Shown piece by piece: positions 16,618 through 23,688 of a stretch of DNA of 35,218 nt. The notes below the pieces were generated by a model that ran no database searches, had not been told where the DNA came from, and saw only the letters and a program-made list of their open reading frames with translations. A program made the position numbers and the translations under genes. Positions within the stretch are counted from its first letter, which is position 1. Each line of letters starts with the position of its first letter. Source of the stretch: Lysobacterales bacterium. Its GTDB lineage: Bacteria; Pseudomonadota; Gammaproteobacteria; Xanthomonadales; S139-57. The DNA lies in contig JALWTZ010000433.1 of NCBI GenBank assembly GCA_026993285.1, forward strand, positions 1-35,218, given 5' to 3'.

Positions 16618-17696
16618 GAGGCCAGTATCCTGCAATAGTGGGCATGTACGGTTTCCAGCTGCTCCAGCAGCACCCATTCATCCGCGGTATGGGCCTGGGC
16701 GATGTCACCCGGGCCGAAGACGATGGCGGCACAGCCGGCTTCGGAAAACAACGAGGCTTCGGTCCAGAAATCCACGGCTTCACCCGGTGGCAGGCCCAGG
16801 CTTTCGGCCAGGGCTTCCCCGGCAGCCAGTGCCTGGGGGTCGGCACAGGCCGGCAAGGCCGGAGCGAGAAAGCCGGTTTCCCAGTGGCGAATCCAGTCCG
16901 GTTCGGCCAGCGCCACCAGTTCTTCCAGCAGGGCTTCCGGGTCCTGCGCCGGCAGGGAGCGCACGCCCAGTTTCAGTTCACAGTCACCCGCAATCATGTT
17001 GGGCTTGATGCCACCCACCACCCGGCCGGCGTTGAACCGCACGCCGCGCAGGTTCTGGAAATGGGCCTCCTGCCGGGCTTCCACCTGCTCCAGCGCCCGG
17101 TTCAGCCAGCGGGCCATGCGGTGGATGGCGCTGTCTGACAGGGCGCGCTCCGCCGAGGCATGGCCGGGAATACCGGCAAATTCCACCATGGCGGTGCCGA
17201 TGCCCCGGTGCGCGGTCACGGCACGGGCACAGGTCGGTTCGGCCACCACCACTTTTCGATAGCGGTTGTTTTTCAGGTAATTGCGGATGCAGGTGCTGTT
17301 GCCGGCTTCCTCGTCCGAGGAAAACAGCAGGGCCACCGGACGGTCGTTCTCGGCCACGGCGGCCAGCATGCAGGCCGCCGCGCCCTTGATGTCGCAGGCA
17401 CCCAGGCCATAGGCCCGCTCCCCTTCCACACGCAGACGGAAGGGATCACGCTGCCATTTTTCATTGGCCGGCACGGTATCCACATGAAAGTTGAACAGCA
17501 GATCCGGCTCGCCCCGTTCGGCCAGCAGGCTGATGCAACCGTTGCCGCTGTCCTGCAACTGGAAGCGGAAACCGGGCAACTGCTGCTGCAACCAGGGAAA
17601 CAGGCCCTGGTCGGCCTGGATGTTGCGCGGCGGGTTGCAGGTATCGAAGGCAACCAGCGACGACAGGCGTTCCAGAATGCCGTCCATGGCGCTCAT
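16614..17696 (-). CDS. argE: M20 deacetylase, probably N-acetylcitrulline deacetylase (ArgE-like)
   Basis: The 360-residue M20-family metallohydrolase has HVDTVP (metal ligand His71), GLGACDIKGA (Asp102), the catalytic pair in SSDEEAGN (Glu129-Glu130), AEPT (Glu153) and a C-terminal AHTADEWV histidine. It lies between argG and argB/A and overlaps both by four bases. Because the operon carries an N-acetylornithine carbamoyltransferase, the expected substrate is N-acetyl-L-citrulline, as shown for the Xanthomonas enzyme. N-acetylornithine remains possible from sequence alone. Confidence 0.9.
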   Translation of the reverse strand: MSAMDGILERLSSLVAFDTCNPPRNIQADQGLFPWLQQQLPGFRFQLQDSGNGCISLLAERGEPDLLFNFHVDTVPANEKWQRDPFRLRVEGERAYGLGACDIKGAAACMLAAVAENDRPVALLFSSDEEAGNSTCIRNYLKNNRYRKVVVAEPTCARAVTAHRGIGTAMVEFAGIPGHASAERALSDSAIHRMARWLNRALEQVEARQEAHFQNLRGVRFNAGRVVGGIKPNMIAGDCELKLGVRSLPAQDPEALLEELVALAEPDWIRHWETGFLAPALPACADPQALAAGEALAESLGLPPGEAVDFWTEASLFSEAGCAAIVFGPGDIAQAHTADEWVLLEQLETVHAHYCRILAS

Positions 17697-18901
17697 TTGC
17701 GAATCCGGTCACGGTTGACCTGGGCCCACAGACGCGAGCTCATGCCAAAGAGCTTGATGAAGCCTTCCGCCTCGCGGGAAGTCCAGGCGGCCGACTGGGC
17801 ATAGGTGGCATCCGGGCTTTGCAGGATGTGCGGTGAATCGATGGCGATGGGATGGACCACGCCGCCGCTGGTTTCCACGGTCACCTCGCCGTTGACCACC
17901 TGCTGGGAGGATTGCAGGTAGGCTTCCAGATCAAACTTGAGCGGATCATAGAAGAAACCCTGATAGACCAGTTCCACCCATTTTCTGGCCACCATGGGCT
18001 TGAAGCCGTTCTGCTGGCGGGTGCAGACTGCTTCTTCCAGCGCCCGGTGGGCGATCATCAGCGTGGTCATGGCCGGAGCAATGAAGACGATGCGCCCCTT
18101 CAGGCCGATGGTGGTATCCCCGGTGTACAGGCCACGGCCCACGCCATAGGCGCCCATTTCCGCATTCAGGCGCGAGAGCATCTCCACACCGCCCAGGCGC
18201 TCGCCATTGATCGATACCGGCCGGCCCTGCTCGAAACCAATTTTCATCTGCAGAGGCTTGTCGGGCCATTTTTCCCGTGGCTCGGCCAGTACCCAGGTGT
18301 CCGGCCCCGGTGGCTGGAATTCGTCGATTTCAGAACCGGAAATGGTAATGCCGAGAATATTCTCGTTGATGGTGTACTGCGCGGTCTTGGCCCGCACCTC
18401 GAAGCCGCGCTCCTGCAGATAGGCCATTTCATAGGCACGCACGTTGTCATGCTCGGCCTGGATTTCACGGATGGGCGCGATGACCTCGTAATCACCCAGC
18501 GACTGGGCGGTGAGATCGAAGCGCACCTGGTCATTGCCCATGCCGGTGCAGCCGTGGGCGAAAAAGCGCGTGCCCAGCTCATCGCACAGTTCCAGCGACT
18601 TGCGCACGATCAGGTAGCGGTCGGAACAGAGCATGGGGTACTGGTACTGGTACCACTCGCCGGCGGCCAGTGCCGGCACCACGATTTCATCCCAGATGGC
18701 CTCGCCAATATCGGCCACATGATGGGCCGCCGCCCCCAGCTCCAGCGCCCGCTGTTCGATGTAGTCGCGCTCTTCCGCGCTGACGCCACCGGTATCGACG
18801 AACAGGGTGTGGACCTCGTAGCCCTGGTCCATCAGCCACGGCACACAGAAGCTGGTGTCGAGACCACCTGAAAAGGCCAGTACAACCGGTTGTTTTTTCA
18901 T
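17693..18901 (-). CDS. argG: Argininosuccinate synthase
   Basis: The 402-residue enzyme condenses citrulline with aspartate using ATP. The PP-loop AFSGGLDTS is at residues 9-17, and GCTGMGNDQVRFDL near residue 115 is the citrulline/aspartate-binding stretch. The start follows the argF' stop after 3 bases, and its stop overlaps the deacetylase ATG. It is shorter than E. coli ArgG (447 residues) and matches the roughly 400-residue type. Confidence 0.95.
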   Translation of the reverse strand: MKKQPVVLAFSGGLDTSFCVPWLMDQGYEVHTLFVDTGGVSAEERDYIEQRALELGAAAHHVADIGEAIWDEIVVPALAAGEWYQYQYPMLCSDRYLIVRKSLELCDELGTRFFAHGCTGMGNDQVRFDLTAQSLGDYEVIAPIREIQAEHDNVRAYEMAYLQERGFEVRAKTAQYTINENILGITISGSEIDEFQPPGPDTWVLAEPREKWPDKPLQMKIGFEQGRPVSINGERLGGVEMLSRLNAEMGAYGVGRGLYTGDTTIGLKGRIVFIAPAMTTLMIAHRALEEAVCTRQQNGFKPMVARKWVELVYQGFFYDPLKFDLEAYLQSSQQVVNGEVTVETSGGVVHPIAIDSPHILQSPDATYAQSAAWTSREAEGFIKLFGMSSRLWAQVNRDRIRK

Positions 18902-18904
18902 GAT

Positions 18905-19912
18905 TTACCTCGTGTTTTCTTCAATCAGTTTGCACAACATGCCCTTTTGCGCATGCAGGCGGTTTTCGGCCTCGTCGATAATCAGCGAGTTGGGTGAATC
19001 CACCACCGCATCGGTGGCCTTCACGTTTCTGCGCATGGGCAGGCAGTGGCTGAACAGCGCGTTGTTGGTCATGGCCATCTTGGCTTCATCCACGATGAAA
19101 TGGCGCAACTTGGCGCGCATGGGCAGCTCTTCTTCCCAGCGGCCAAAATAGGGGATGGCGCCCCAGCTCTTGGCGTAGACCACATCGGCGCCGGTGTAAG
19201 CTTCCTCGATGTCATGGGTAATGGTCAGGCTGCCACCGGCCGCTTCCGCATTGGCACGGGCCTGGTTCAGGTAACGCTCGTCCAGCAAATATTCCTCGTT
19301 GGGGCACAGCAGGGTGACATCCATGCCGAACCGGGTGGAAATCAACAGGCTGGAATTGGCCACGGCGGTATTCAGGGGCTTGGGGTGCCAGGTCCAGGTC
19401 AACACGTATTTCTTCTTTTTCACCTCGCCCAGGCGGTCCTGCACCGCCATCATGTGTGCCAGTTCCTGGCAGGGATGGGTGATGGTTTCCATGTTGAATA
19501 CCGGCACCTCGGCATGGGTGGCAAAGGCATGGAGAATCTTGTCCTGCCGGTCTTCCTGCCAGTCCTGGAATTTGGGAAAGGCGCGAATGCCGATCAGATC
19601 CACATAACGGGAAAGGACCCGCGCGGCTTCTTTCACATGCTCTTCGGCATCCCCATCCATGATGGCACCCATGTCGAAGGCCATGCCCCAGGCATCCTTG
19701 CCCGGCTGCAAGACAATGGCATGGCCACCCAGTTGCCAGGTGCCGATATCAAAGGAGGAACGGGTACGCAGCGAGGGGTTGAAAAACATTAGCGCAACGG
19801 CCTTGCCCTGCAACTGCCGGCCCATGGGGTTTTCCCGAAAGGCACGCCCCAGGTCGATCATGGACTGCAGTTCTTCCAGGCTCCAGTCCTGCGTGGTGAG
19901 AAAGTGTCTCAT
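18905..19912 (-). CDS. argF': N-acetylornithine carbamoyltransferase
   Basis: The 335-residue protein is the first structural gene of the arg operon. It has the carbamoyl-phosphate motif FFNPSLRTRSSF (residues 43-54), HPCQELAH (146-153) and HCLPMRRNVKATDAV near the C-terminus. The region IMDGDAEEHV places Glu90 where Xanthomonas campestris AOTCase has Glu92, the residue that selects N-acetylornithine over ornithine. Lys298 corresponds to the carboxylated lysine of that enzyme. The whole sequence follows the xanthomonad protein closely as I recall it. The enzyme makes N-acetylcitrulline. Its ribosome-binding site is weak (GGGAA about ten bases upstream). A nine-codon frame starting at 19938 ends in a TGA overlapping this ATG. 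The gene lies directly behind an attenuator. Confidence 0.94.
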   Translation of the reverse strand: MRHFLTTQDWSLEELQSMIDLGRAFRENPMGRQLQGKAVALMFFNPSLRTRSSFDIGTWQLGGHAIVLQPGKDAWGMAFDMGAIMDGDAEEHVKEAARVLSRYVDLIGIRAFPKFQDWQEDRQDKILHAFATHAEVPVFNMETITHPCQELAHMMAVQDRLGEVKKKKYVLTWTWHPKPLNTAVANSSLLISTRFGMDVTLLCPNEEYLLDERYLNQARANAEAAGGSLTITHDIEEAYTGADVVYAKSWGAIPYFGRWEEELPMRAKLRHFIVDEAKMAMTNNALFSHCLPMRRNVKATDAVVDSPNSLIIDEAENRLHAQKGMLCKLIEENTR

Positions 19913-19938
19913 GTTTGTTGTTCCCGTTTTTCAGCCAT

Positions 19939-19964
19939 AAAAAAACCCAGCACAGGCTGGGTTT
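19939..19964 (-). terminator. Attenuator terminator in the arg operon leader
   Basis: On the minus strand AAACCCAGC (19964-19956), loop CTGT and GCTGGGTTT (19951-19943) form a perfect 9-bp stem followed by four more T residues (seven T in a row in total). It lies 27 bases before the argF' ATG, inside the transcribed leader, so it would end transcription before the operon. Its 5' arm can pair instead with GGCTGGGT at the end of the leader peptide ORF. Confidence 0.88.
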
Positions 19965-19995
19965 CATTCATGCGCGCAGCAGCACTTACCCAGCC
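19955..19995 (-). promoter_or_regulatory. Antiterminator pairing of the arg attenuator
   Basis: GGCTGGGT (19995-19988), which spans the last leader-peptide codons up to the first base of the stop, is perfectly complementary to ACCCAGCC (19962-19955), the 5' arm of the terminator. A stalled ribosome at the Arg codons would leave GGCTGGGT free to pair and block the terminator. A ribosome at the stop codon would cover it. Confidence 0.75.
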
Positions 19996-20063
19996 GTCGA
20001 TTGCGAAACTCGGCGTCGGCGCGGGTTGGTGCGGATGGAAATGGCGGCATGTGCATTCATCAT
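19986..20063 (-). CDS. Arginine-rich leader peptide of the arg operon
   Basis: A 25-codon frame from ATG at 20063 to TAA at 19988-19986. The peptide begins MMNAHAAISI and contains RTNPRRRRV, so five of its 25 residues are arginine, four of them consecutive (codons CGC CGA CGC CGA at 20021-20010). It lies between the operon promoter and the terminator hairpin, the arrangement of his/trp/leu-type attenuators. The ATG is six bases after the -10 box, so translation would be leaderless or start from a very short 5' end; no ribosome-binding site is visible. I infer that it senses charged Arg-tRNA; it is not expected to have a function as a product. Confidence 0.8.
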   Translation of the reverse strand: MMNAHAAISIRTNPRRRRVSQSTAG

Positions 20064-20069
20064 GCGCAA

Positions 20070-20099
20070 CTTATACCATGCGGCGGACAACAGGCTCAA
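20070..20099 (-). promoter_or_regulatory. Promoter of the arg operon
   Basis: On the minus strand TTGAGC (20099-20094), an 18-base spacer and TATAAG (20075-20070). The -10 matches five of six consensus bases and the -35 four of six. The predicted start of transcription falls on or next to the A of the leader peptide ATG (20063). No clear ArgR box (paired TGAAT/ATTCA) overlaps it. Confidence 0.7.
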
Positions 20100-20122
20100 G
20101 GATTGCATGGCCTTCCCCCCCA

Positions 20123-21535
20123 TCAGGGAGAGCCCAGCGCGCGGATTCGCGCAGCCAGCTGGCGGATGGTTTCCAGCGTGGTGTTGCGGTGCATGACCAC
20201 CAGCCGCAGCCAGCGCTTGCCCTGATAGATGGTGGTGGAGAGATGAAACGCTCCTTCTTCGATCAGGGCATCCCGCACGGCAATGGGGTCGCTACCCACA
20301 TGCTCAAAACAGAGAATATTGGCCTCTGGTTCCACCGGGCAGTGAAAATCCGCCTGCTGTTCAAACCAGGCCCAGGCCTGGTGGGCCAGATCCACGGTAT
20401 AGGCCAGGTCCTCGGCCAGGGCACGCGGCCCCTTTTCCGCCAGGGTGAAAAACAGCTTCAGCGCCTGCCCGGCCCGGGTACATTCCACCGTGCGGTGCAT
20501 GAAATCAAAACCGGGCTGGCGCTTTTCATGAAACAGATAGCTGGCCTCCTGCTCGAAAGCCTGGTCCAGATAGCGCGCCTGCCGCAGCAGCACCGCCGTG
20601 CACAGGGGCGGGGTCTGCATCATCTTGTGCGCGTCCCAGATCATGGAATCCGCCAGCTCCAGGCCATCCAGCCGCTGGCGCAGTTCAGGGTGCAGCAAAA
20701 AGGCACCGCCGTGGGCCGCGTCCACATGCAGCCAGACGCCCTGCTCCCGGCAGATCTCGCCAATGGGTCGCAACGGGTCAAACAGGCCGGCGGCCGTGGA
20801 ACAGGCATTGGCCACCACGGCCATGATCCGCCTGCCCTGCTCGCGCAGCCGGGCAATCTGCTGCGGCAGGGCCTCTGGCCGGATCACCCCCCGTTCGTCC
20901 ACGGCCAGCGCTTCGATCTGTCGGCGGCCCAGGCCCAGCAGGCCACAGGAACGGGCCACCGAATAGTGGCTCTGGGGCGTGGCCAGCACCACCAGGTCAT
21001 CCGGCACGCCATTTTCCCAGGCATCGGGTGCCTCATGGGTGCGCGCGGCCAGCAGGGCAGTCAAATTGCCCAGCGAGCCACCGTGGGTCAGCACACCGGC
21101 CCCGCTGTGATCATCCGGGCGGCGATCGCGTGGCCAGGGCGCCGGCTGCCAGCCGCAGTGTTCCAGCATCCAGTTGATCAGCACATATTCGATGGCTGCC
21201 GTGGCCGGCCCCATTTCATAGATGTTCATGGGGTTGTTGATCAGGCCATCCACCAGCGCGCCGATCGTGCCGCCGGTACTGCTGGCACAGGTCTGGTGGG
21301 CCAGAAAACCCGGTGCATGCAATTTGGTGGAGGCCGGCAGGAACGCCTGCAGGAAATCCCGCAGCTGTGGTTCGTCCATGCCACCCTGCTCGATCCACTG
21401 GCGTACCGAAAGCCGCTCCGCCAGTTCACGCAAGGGCGGCAGGGCCACCGCACCCAAGGCACCACCGCGGCTTTCATGCAGGTATGTCTGCAGCTGCGGC
21501 AAAATCTGCTCGATGGCCTGTTGCACGTTTTTCAT
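20123..21535 (-). CDS. Group II PLP-dependent decarboxylase (diaminobutyrate/aromatic type)
   Basis: The enzyme is a fold-type I PLP decarboxylase of 470 residues from the ATG at 21535 (MKNVQQAIEQIL). A GTG at 21574 would add 13 residues and overlap map. The PLP lysine is Lys304 in IWDAHKMMQTP, the ring-stacking His is in TPQSHYSVARS, and the pyridine-binding Asp is in HVDAAHGG. HGGSLGNLTAL binds the phosphate. The family includes L-2,4-diaminobutyrate, glutamate and aromatic amino-acid decarboxylases; the sequence looks nearest to the diaminobutyrate/pyridoxal-dependent group, but substrate cannot be fixed by eye. It follows map after 25 bases on the same strand. The arg promoter begins right after its stop, so read-through into the arg leader is possible. 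Confidence 0.85.
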   Translation of the reverse strand: MKNVQQAIEQILPQLQTYLHESRGGALGAVALPPLRELAERLSVRQWIEQGGMDEPQLRDFLQAFLPASTKLHAPGFLAHQTCASSTGGTIGALVDGLINNPMNIYEMGPATAAIEYVLINWMLEHCGWQPAPWPRDRRPDDHSGAGVLTHGGSLGNLTALLAARTHEAPDAWENGVPDDLVVLATPQSHYSVARSCGLLGLGRRQIEALAVDERGVIRPEALPQQIARLREQGRRIMAVVANACSTAAGLFDPLRPIGEICREQGVWLHVDAAHGGAFLLHPELRQRLDGLELADSMIWDAHKMMQTPPLCTAVLLRQARYLDQAFEQEASYLFHEKRQPGFDFMHRTVECTRAGQALKLFFTLAEKGPRALAEDLAYTVDLAHQAWAWFEQQADFHCPVEPEANILCFEHVGSDPIAVRDALIEEGAFHLSTTIYQGKRWLRLVVMHRNTTLETIRQLAARIRALGSP

Positions 21536-21560
21536 TCGAATGGAAATTCCGGGCAGTGCT

Positions 21561-22328
21561 TCAGGGCTCGTCACCGGGCAGGCAGGTCAGAATTTCATGC
21601 CCGTCCTCGGTGACCAGTATGGTGTGCTCGTACTGGGCCGAAAGTGAACGGTCTTTCGTCACCACCGTCCAGCCGTCTCCCAGCGTCTTGCAGGCGGCCT
21701 TGCCCACATTCACCATGGGTTCGATGGTGAAAATCATGCCCGGCACCATTTCCACCCCGGTGCCGGGGCTGCCGTAGTGCAACACCTGCGGGTCCTCATG
21801 AAAGCCCCTGCCAATGCCATGTCCGCAATACTCGCGCACCACGGAAAAGCCCTGCTTTTCCACAAAACGCTGAATGGCATGGCCAATATCGCCCAGATGC
21901 TTGCCGGGGGCGACCTGTTCAATGCCCAGCAGCATGGCCTTGTGCGCGGTCTCGCAGACCCGGCGGGCCATGATGGAAGGCTCGCCCACATAGAACATCT
22001 TGCTGGTATCCCCGTGGTAGCCATCCTTGATGACAGTGATGTCGATATTGATGATGTCGCCTTTCTTCAGCTTCTTGTCACCGGGGATGCCATGGCAGAT
22101 CACATGGTTGACCGAAGTGCAAATGGACCTGGGGAAGCCATGGTAGTTCAGCGGTGCCGGTATCGCGTTTTGCTCATTGACGATATAGTCATGACAGATC
22201 CGATCCAGTTCATCGGTGGTGATACCCGGTTGCACATGGGGCCGGATCATCCGCAGCACCTCGGCGGCCAGACGGCCGGCCACGCGCATTTTCTCGATTT
22301 CTTCCGGGGTCTTGATCTTGATATCCAT
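21561..22328 (-). CDS. map: Type I methionine aminopeptidase
   Basis: The 255-residue enzyme removes the initiator methionine from nascent proteins. I use the ATG at 22328 (MDIKIKTPEEIEKMR), which gives the family length; the frame is open further upstream but that part lies across the rpsB promoter. All five metal ligands are present: Asp96, Asp107, His170, Glu203 and Glu234. It is divergent from rpsB, a common gammaproteobacterial arrangement, and heads a small unit with the PLP decarboxylase. The ribosome-binding site is weak. Confidence 0.96.
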   Translation of the reverse strand: MDIKIKTPEEIEKMRVAGRLAAEVLRMIRPHVQPGITTDELDRICHDYIVNEQNAIPAPLNYHGFPRSICTSVNHVICHGIPGDKKLKKGDIINIDITVIKDGYHGDTSKMFYVGEPSIMARRVCETAHKAMLLGIEQVAPGKHLGDIGHAIQRFVEKQGFSVVREYCGHGIGRGFHEDPQVLHYGSPGTGVEMVPGMIFTIEPMVNVGKAACKTLGDGWTVVTKDRSLSAQYEHTILVTEDGHEILTCLPGDEP

Positions 22329-22371
22329 TAAAAGGTCTCGGGCAAAAGCTCTCTGGTATTCAGGGTTTTTC

Positions 22372-22400
22372 TTGATTGATATGTCTGCGCGTGGTATAAA
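22372..22400 (+). promoter_or_regulatory. Promoter of rpsB-tsf
   Basis: TTGATT (22372-22377), a 17-base spacer and TATAAA (22395-22400) form a strong sigma-70 promoter, followed by a GC-rich start region as in stringently controlled ribosomal promoters. Transcription would begin near 22407. Confidence 0.8.
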
Positions 22401-22406
22401 GCCGCG

Positions 22407-22590
22407 GCTTTCCGGCCGATGCCGGGAAAACGCAGCCATTATGCATGAATTTGCAGGTTGCTGAAATCTGCTGCCATCGCCCAATCACGGGACCGGGTGC
22501 CCAGTGACACCGACCAGAGTCCGTGTCGAGGAGGGTCGTTACCGTGGGGCCGTGGCAGGTCAACCCAACCCGTTACAACGAGGAAATACC
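22407..22590 (+). promoter_or_regulatory. Long 5' leader of rpsB
   Basis: About 184 bases of transcribed leader precede rpsB with no gene in them. In gammaproteobacteria this leader folds into a conserved structure through which S2 represses its own translation. Here I see a CCGG-CCGATG-CCGG hairpin at 22412-22425 and a good AGGA ribosome-binding site at 22581-22584. Matching to the known S2 leader model is inferred from position, not checked. Confidence 0.5.
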
Positions 22591-23562
22591 ATGCCCAAGA
22601 TCACCATGCGTGAGATGCTGGAGGCTGGCGTTCATTTTGGACACCAGACCCGTTTCTGGAACCCGAAGATGGCCGAGTACATCTACGGTGCCCGCAACAA
22701 GATTCACATCATCAACCTGGAAAAGACCCTGCCCCTGTTCGAAGAGGCGCTGAACTTCATCAGCTCTCTGGCCGCCCGTCGTGGCACCATCATGTTCGTG
22801 GGCACCAAGCGTTCTGCCCGCACTGCCATCAGTGAAGAAGCCCAGCGCGCCAAGTCCCCCTATGTTTCCCACCGCTGGCTCGGTGGCATGCTCACCAACT
22901 TCCGCACCGTGCGCCAGTCGGTTCGCCGCCTGATGGATCTGGAAAAGATGGAAGAAGACGGCAGCTTTGACAAGCTGGTGAAAAAGGAAGTGCTGACCCT
23001 GCGGCGGGAAAAAGACAAGCTGGAGCGTTCCCTTGGCGGTATCAAGGACATGAAGAAGCTCCCGGACGCACTGTTTGTCATCGACATCGGGCATGAATCC
23101 ATTGCCCTGAAAGAAGCCAAGAAACTGGGCATCCCGGTCATAGGCATTGTGGATACCAATGCTGACCCGGACCTGGTTGATTACCTGATCCCCGGCAACG
23201 ACGATGCCATCCGCGCCAACCGTCTCTATGCCCGCGCCGTGGCCGATGCCATTCTGGAAGGCCGTCTCTCCGCCCCCACCGCTGGTGGCTCGGAAGAAGA
23301 GCTGGTTGAAGTGGATGAGGAGGGCAACCCCATCGTCAAGGAAGAAACCGCTGAAGCCAAGCCCAAGAAGAAAGCGGCCGCGAAAAAGAAAACCGCAGCC
23401 AAGAAGACCGCTGCCAAAAAGACCACTGCCAAGAAAACCGCAAGCAAGAAAACCGCCAAGAAGGCGGCTGCAAAAACCGAAGAAGCACCCAAGGCAGAGG
23501 ATGCTGCCCAGGCTGAAGCAGAACAGCCTGCTGCAGACGCGGAAGAAGGCAAGGCCGAATAA
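22591..23562 (+). CDS. rpsB: 30S ribosomal protein S2 with lysine/alanine-rich C-terminal extension
   Basis: The ATG at 22591 follows AGGAAATACC and gives MPKITMREMLEAGVHFGHQTR, the normal S2 start. Residues 1 to about 228 are a complete S2 (PKMAEYIYGARNKIHIINL, RWLGGMLTNFRTVRQS, NADPDLVDYLIPGNDDAIR). The protein is 323 residues against 241 in E. coli. From about residue 230 there is an acidic linker, then a histone-H1-like stretch of AAKK/TAKK units at residues 256-296 (23356-23478), then an acidic Glu/Ala end. The tail is probably disordered and exposed on the 30S subunit. It forms an operon with tsf. Confidence 0.96.
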   Translation: MPKITMREMLEAGVHFGHQTRFWNPKMAEYIYGARNKIHIINLEKTLPLFEEALNFISSLAARRGTIMFVGTKRSARTAISEEAQRAKSPYVSHRWLGGMLTNFRTVRQSVRRLMDLEKMEEDGSFDKLVKKEVLTLRREKDKLERSLGGIKDMKKLPDALFVIDIGHESIALKEAKKLGIPVIGIVDTNADPDLVDYLIPGNDDAIRANRLYARAVADAILEGRLSAPTAGGSEEELVEVDEEGNPIVKEETAEAKPKKKAAAKKKTAAKKTAAKKTTAKKTASKKTAKKAAAKTEEAPKAEDAAQAEAEQPAADAEEGKAE

Positions 23563-23576
23563 GCTCCGATGGATGC

Positions 23577-23594
23577 GCCCGCCCTGCAGCGGGC
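23577..23594 (+). other. Hairpin between rpsB and tsf
   Basis: GCCCGC (23577-23582), loop CCTGCA and GCGGGC (23589-23594) form a perfect stem just after the rpsB stop, in the 126-base gap before tsf. There is no U-tract, so it may act as an mRNA-processing or stability element or an attenuating pause. Confidence 0.45.
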
Positions 23595-23688
23595 CATTCC
23601 CGATATCTACAGGTCCCGCACTGCTGCAAACCCAGGTTTTGGTGGCAGGGCGGGCAGTTCGAACAAGTATTGAACAGAGGTGAAAATC

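Noticed and set aside
20040..20075. ArgR operator at the arg promoter
   Set aside because: A TGAAT half-site occurs near 20056, but the matching ATTCA half at the right distance is missing.
22329..22484. N-terminal extension of map by 52 residues
   Set aside because: The extension lies over the rpsB promoter and does not resemble methionine aminopeptidases. The ATG at 22328 gives the family length.
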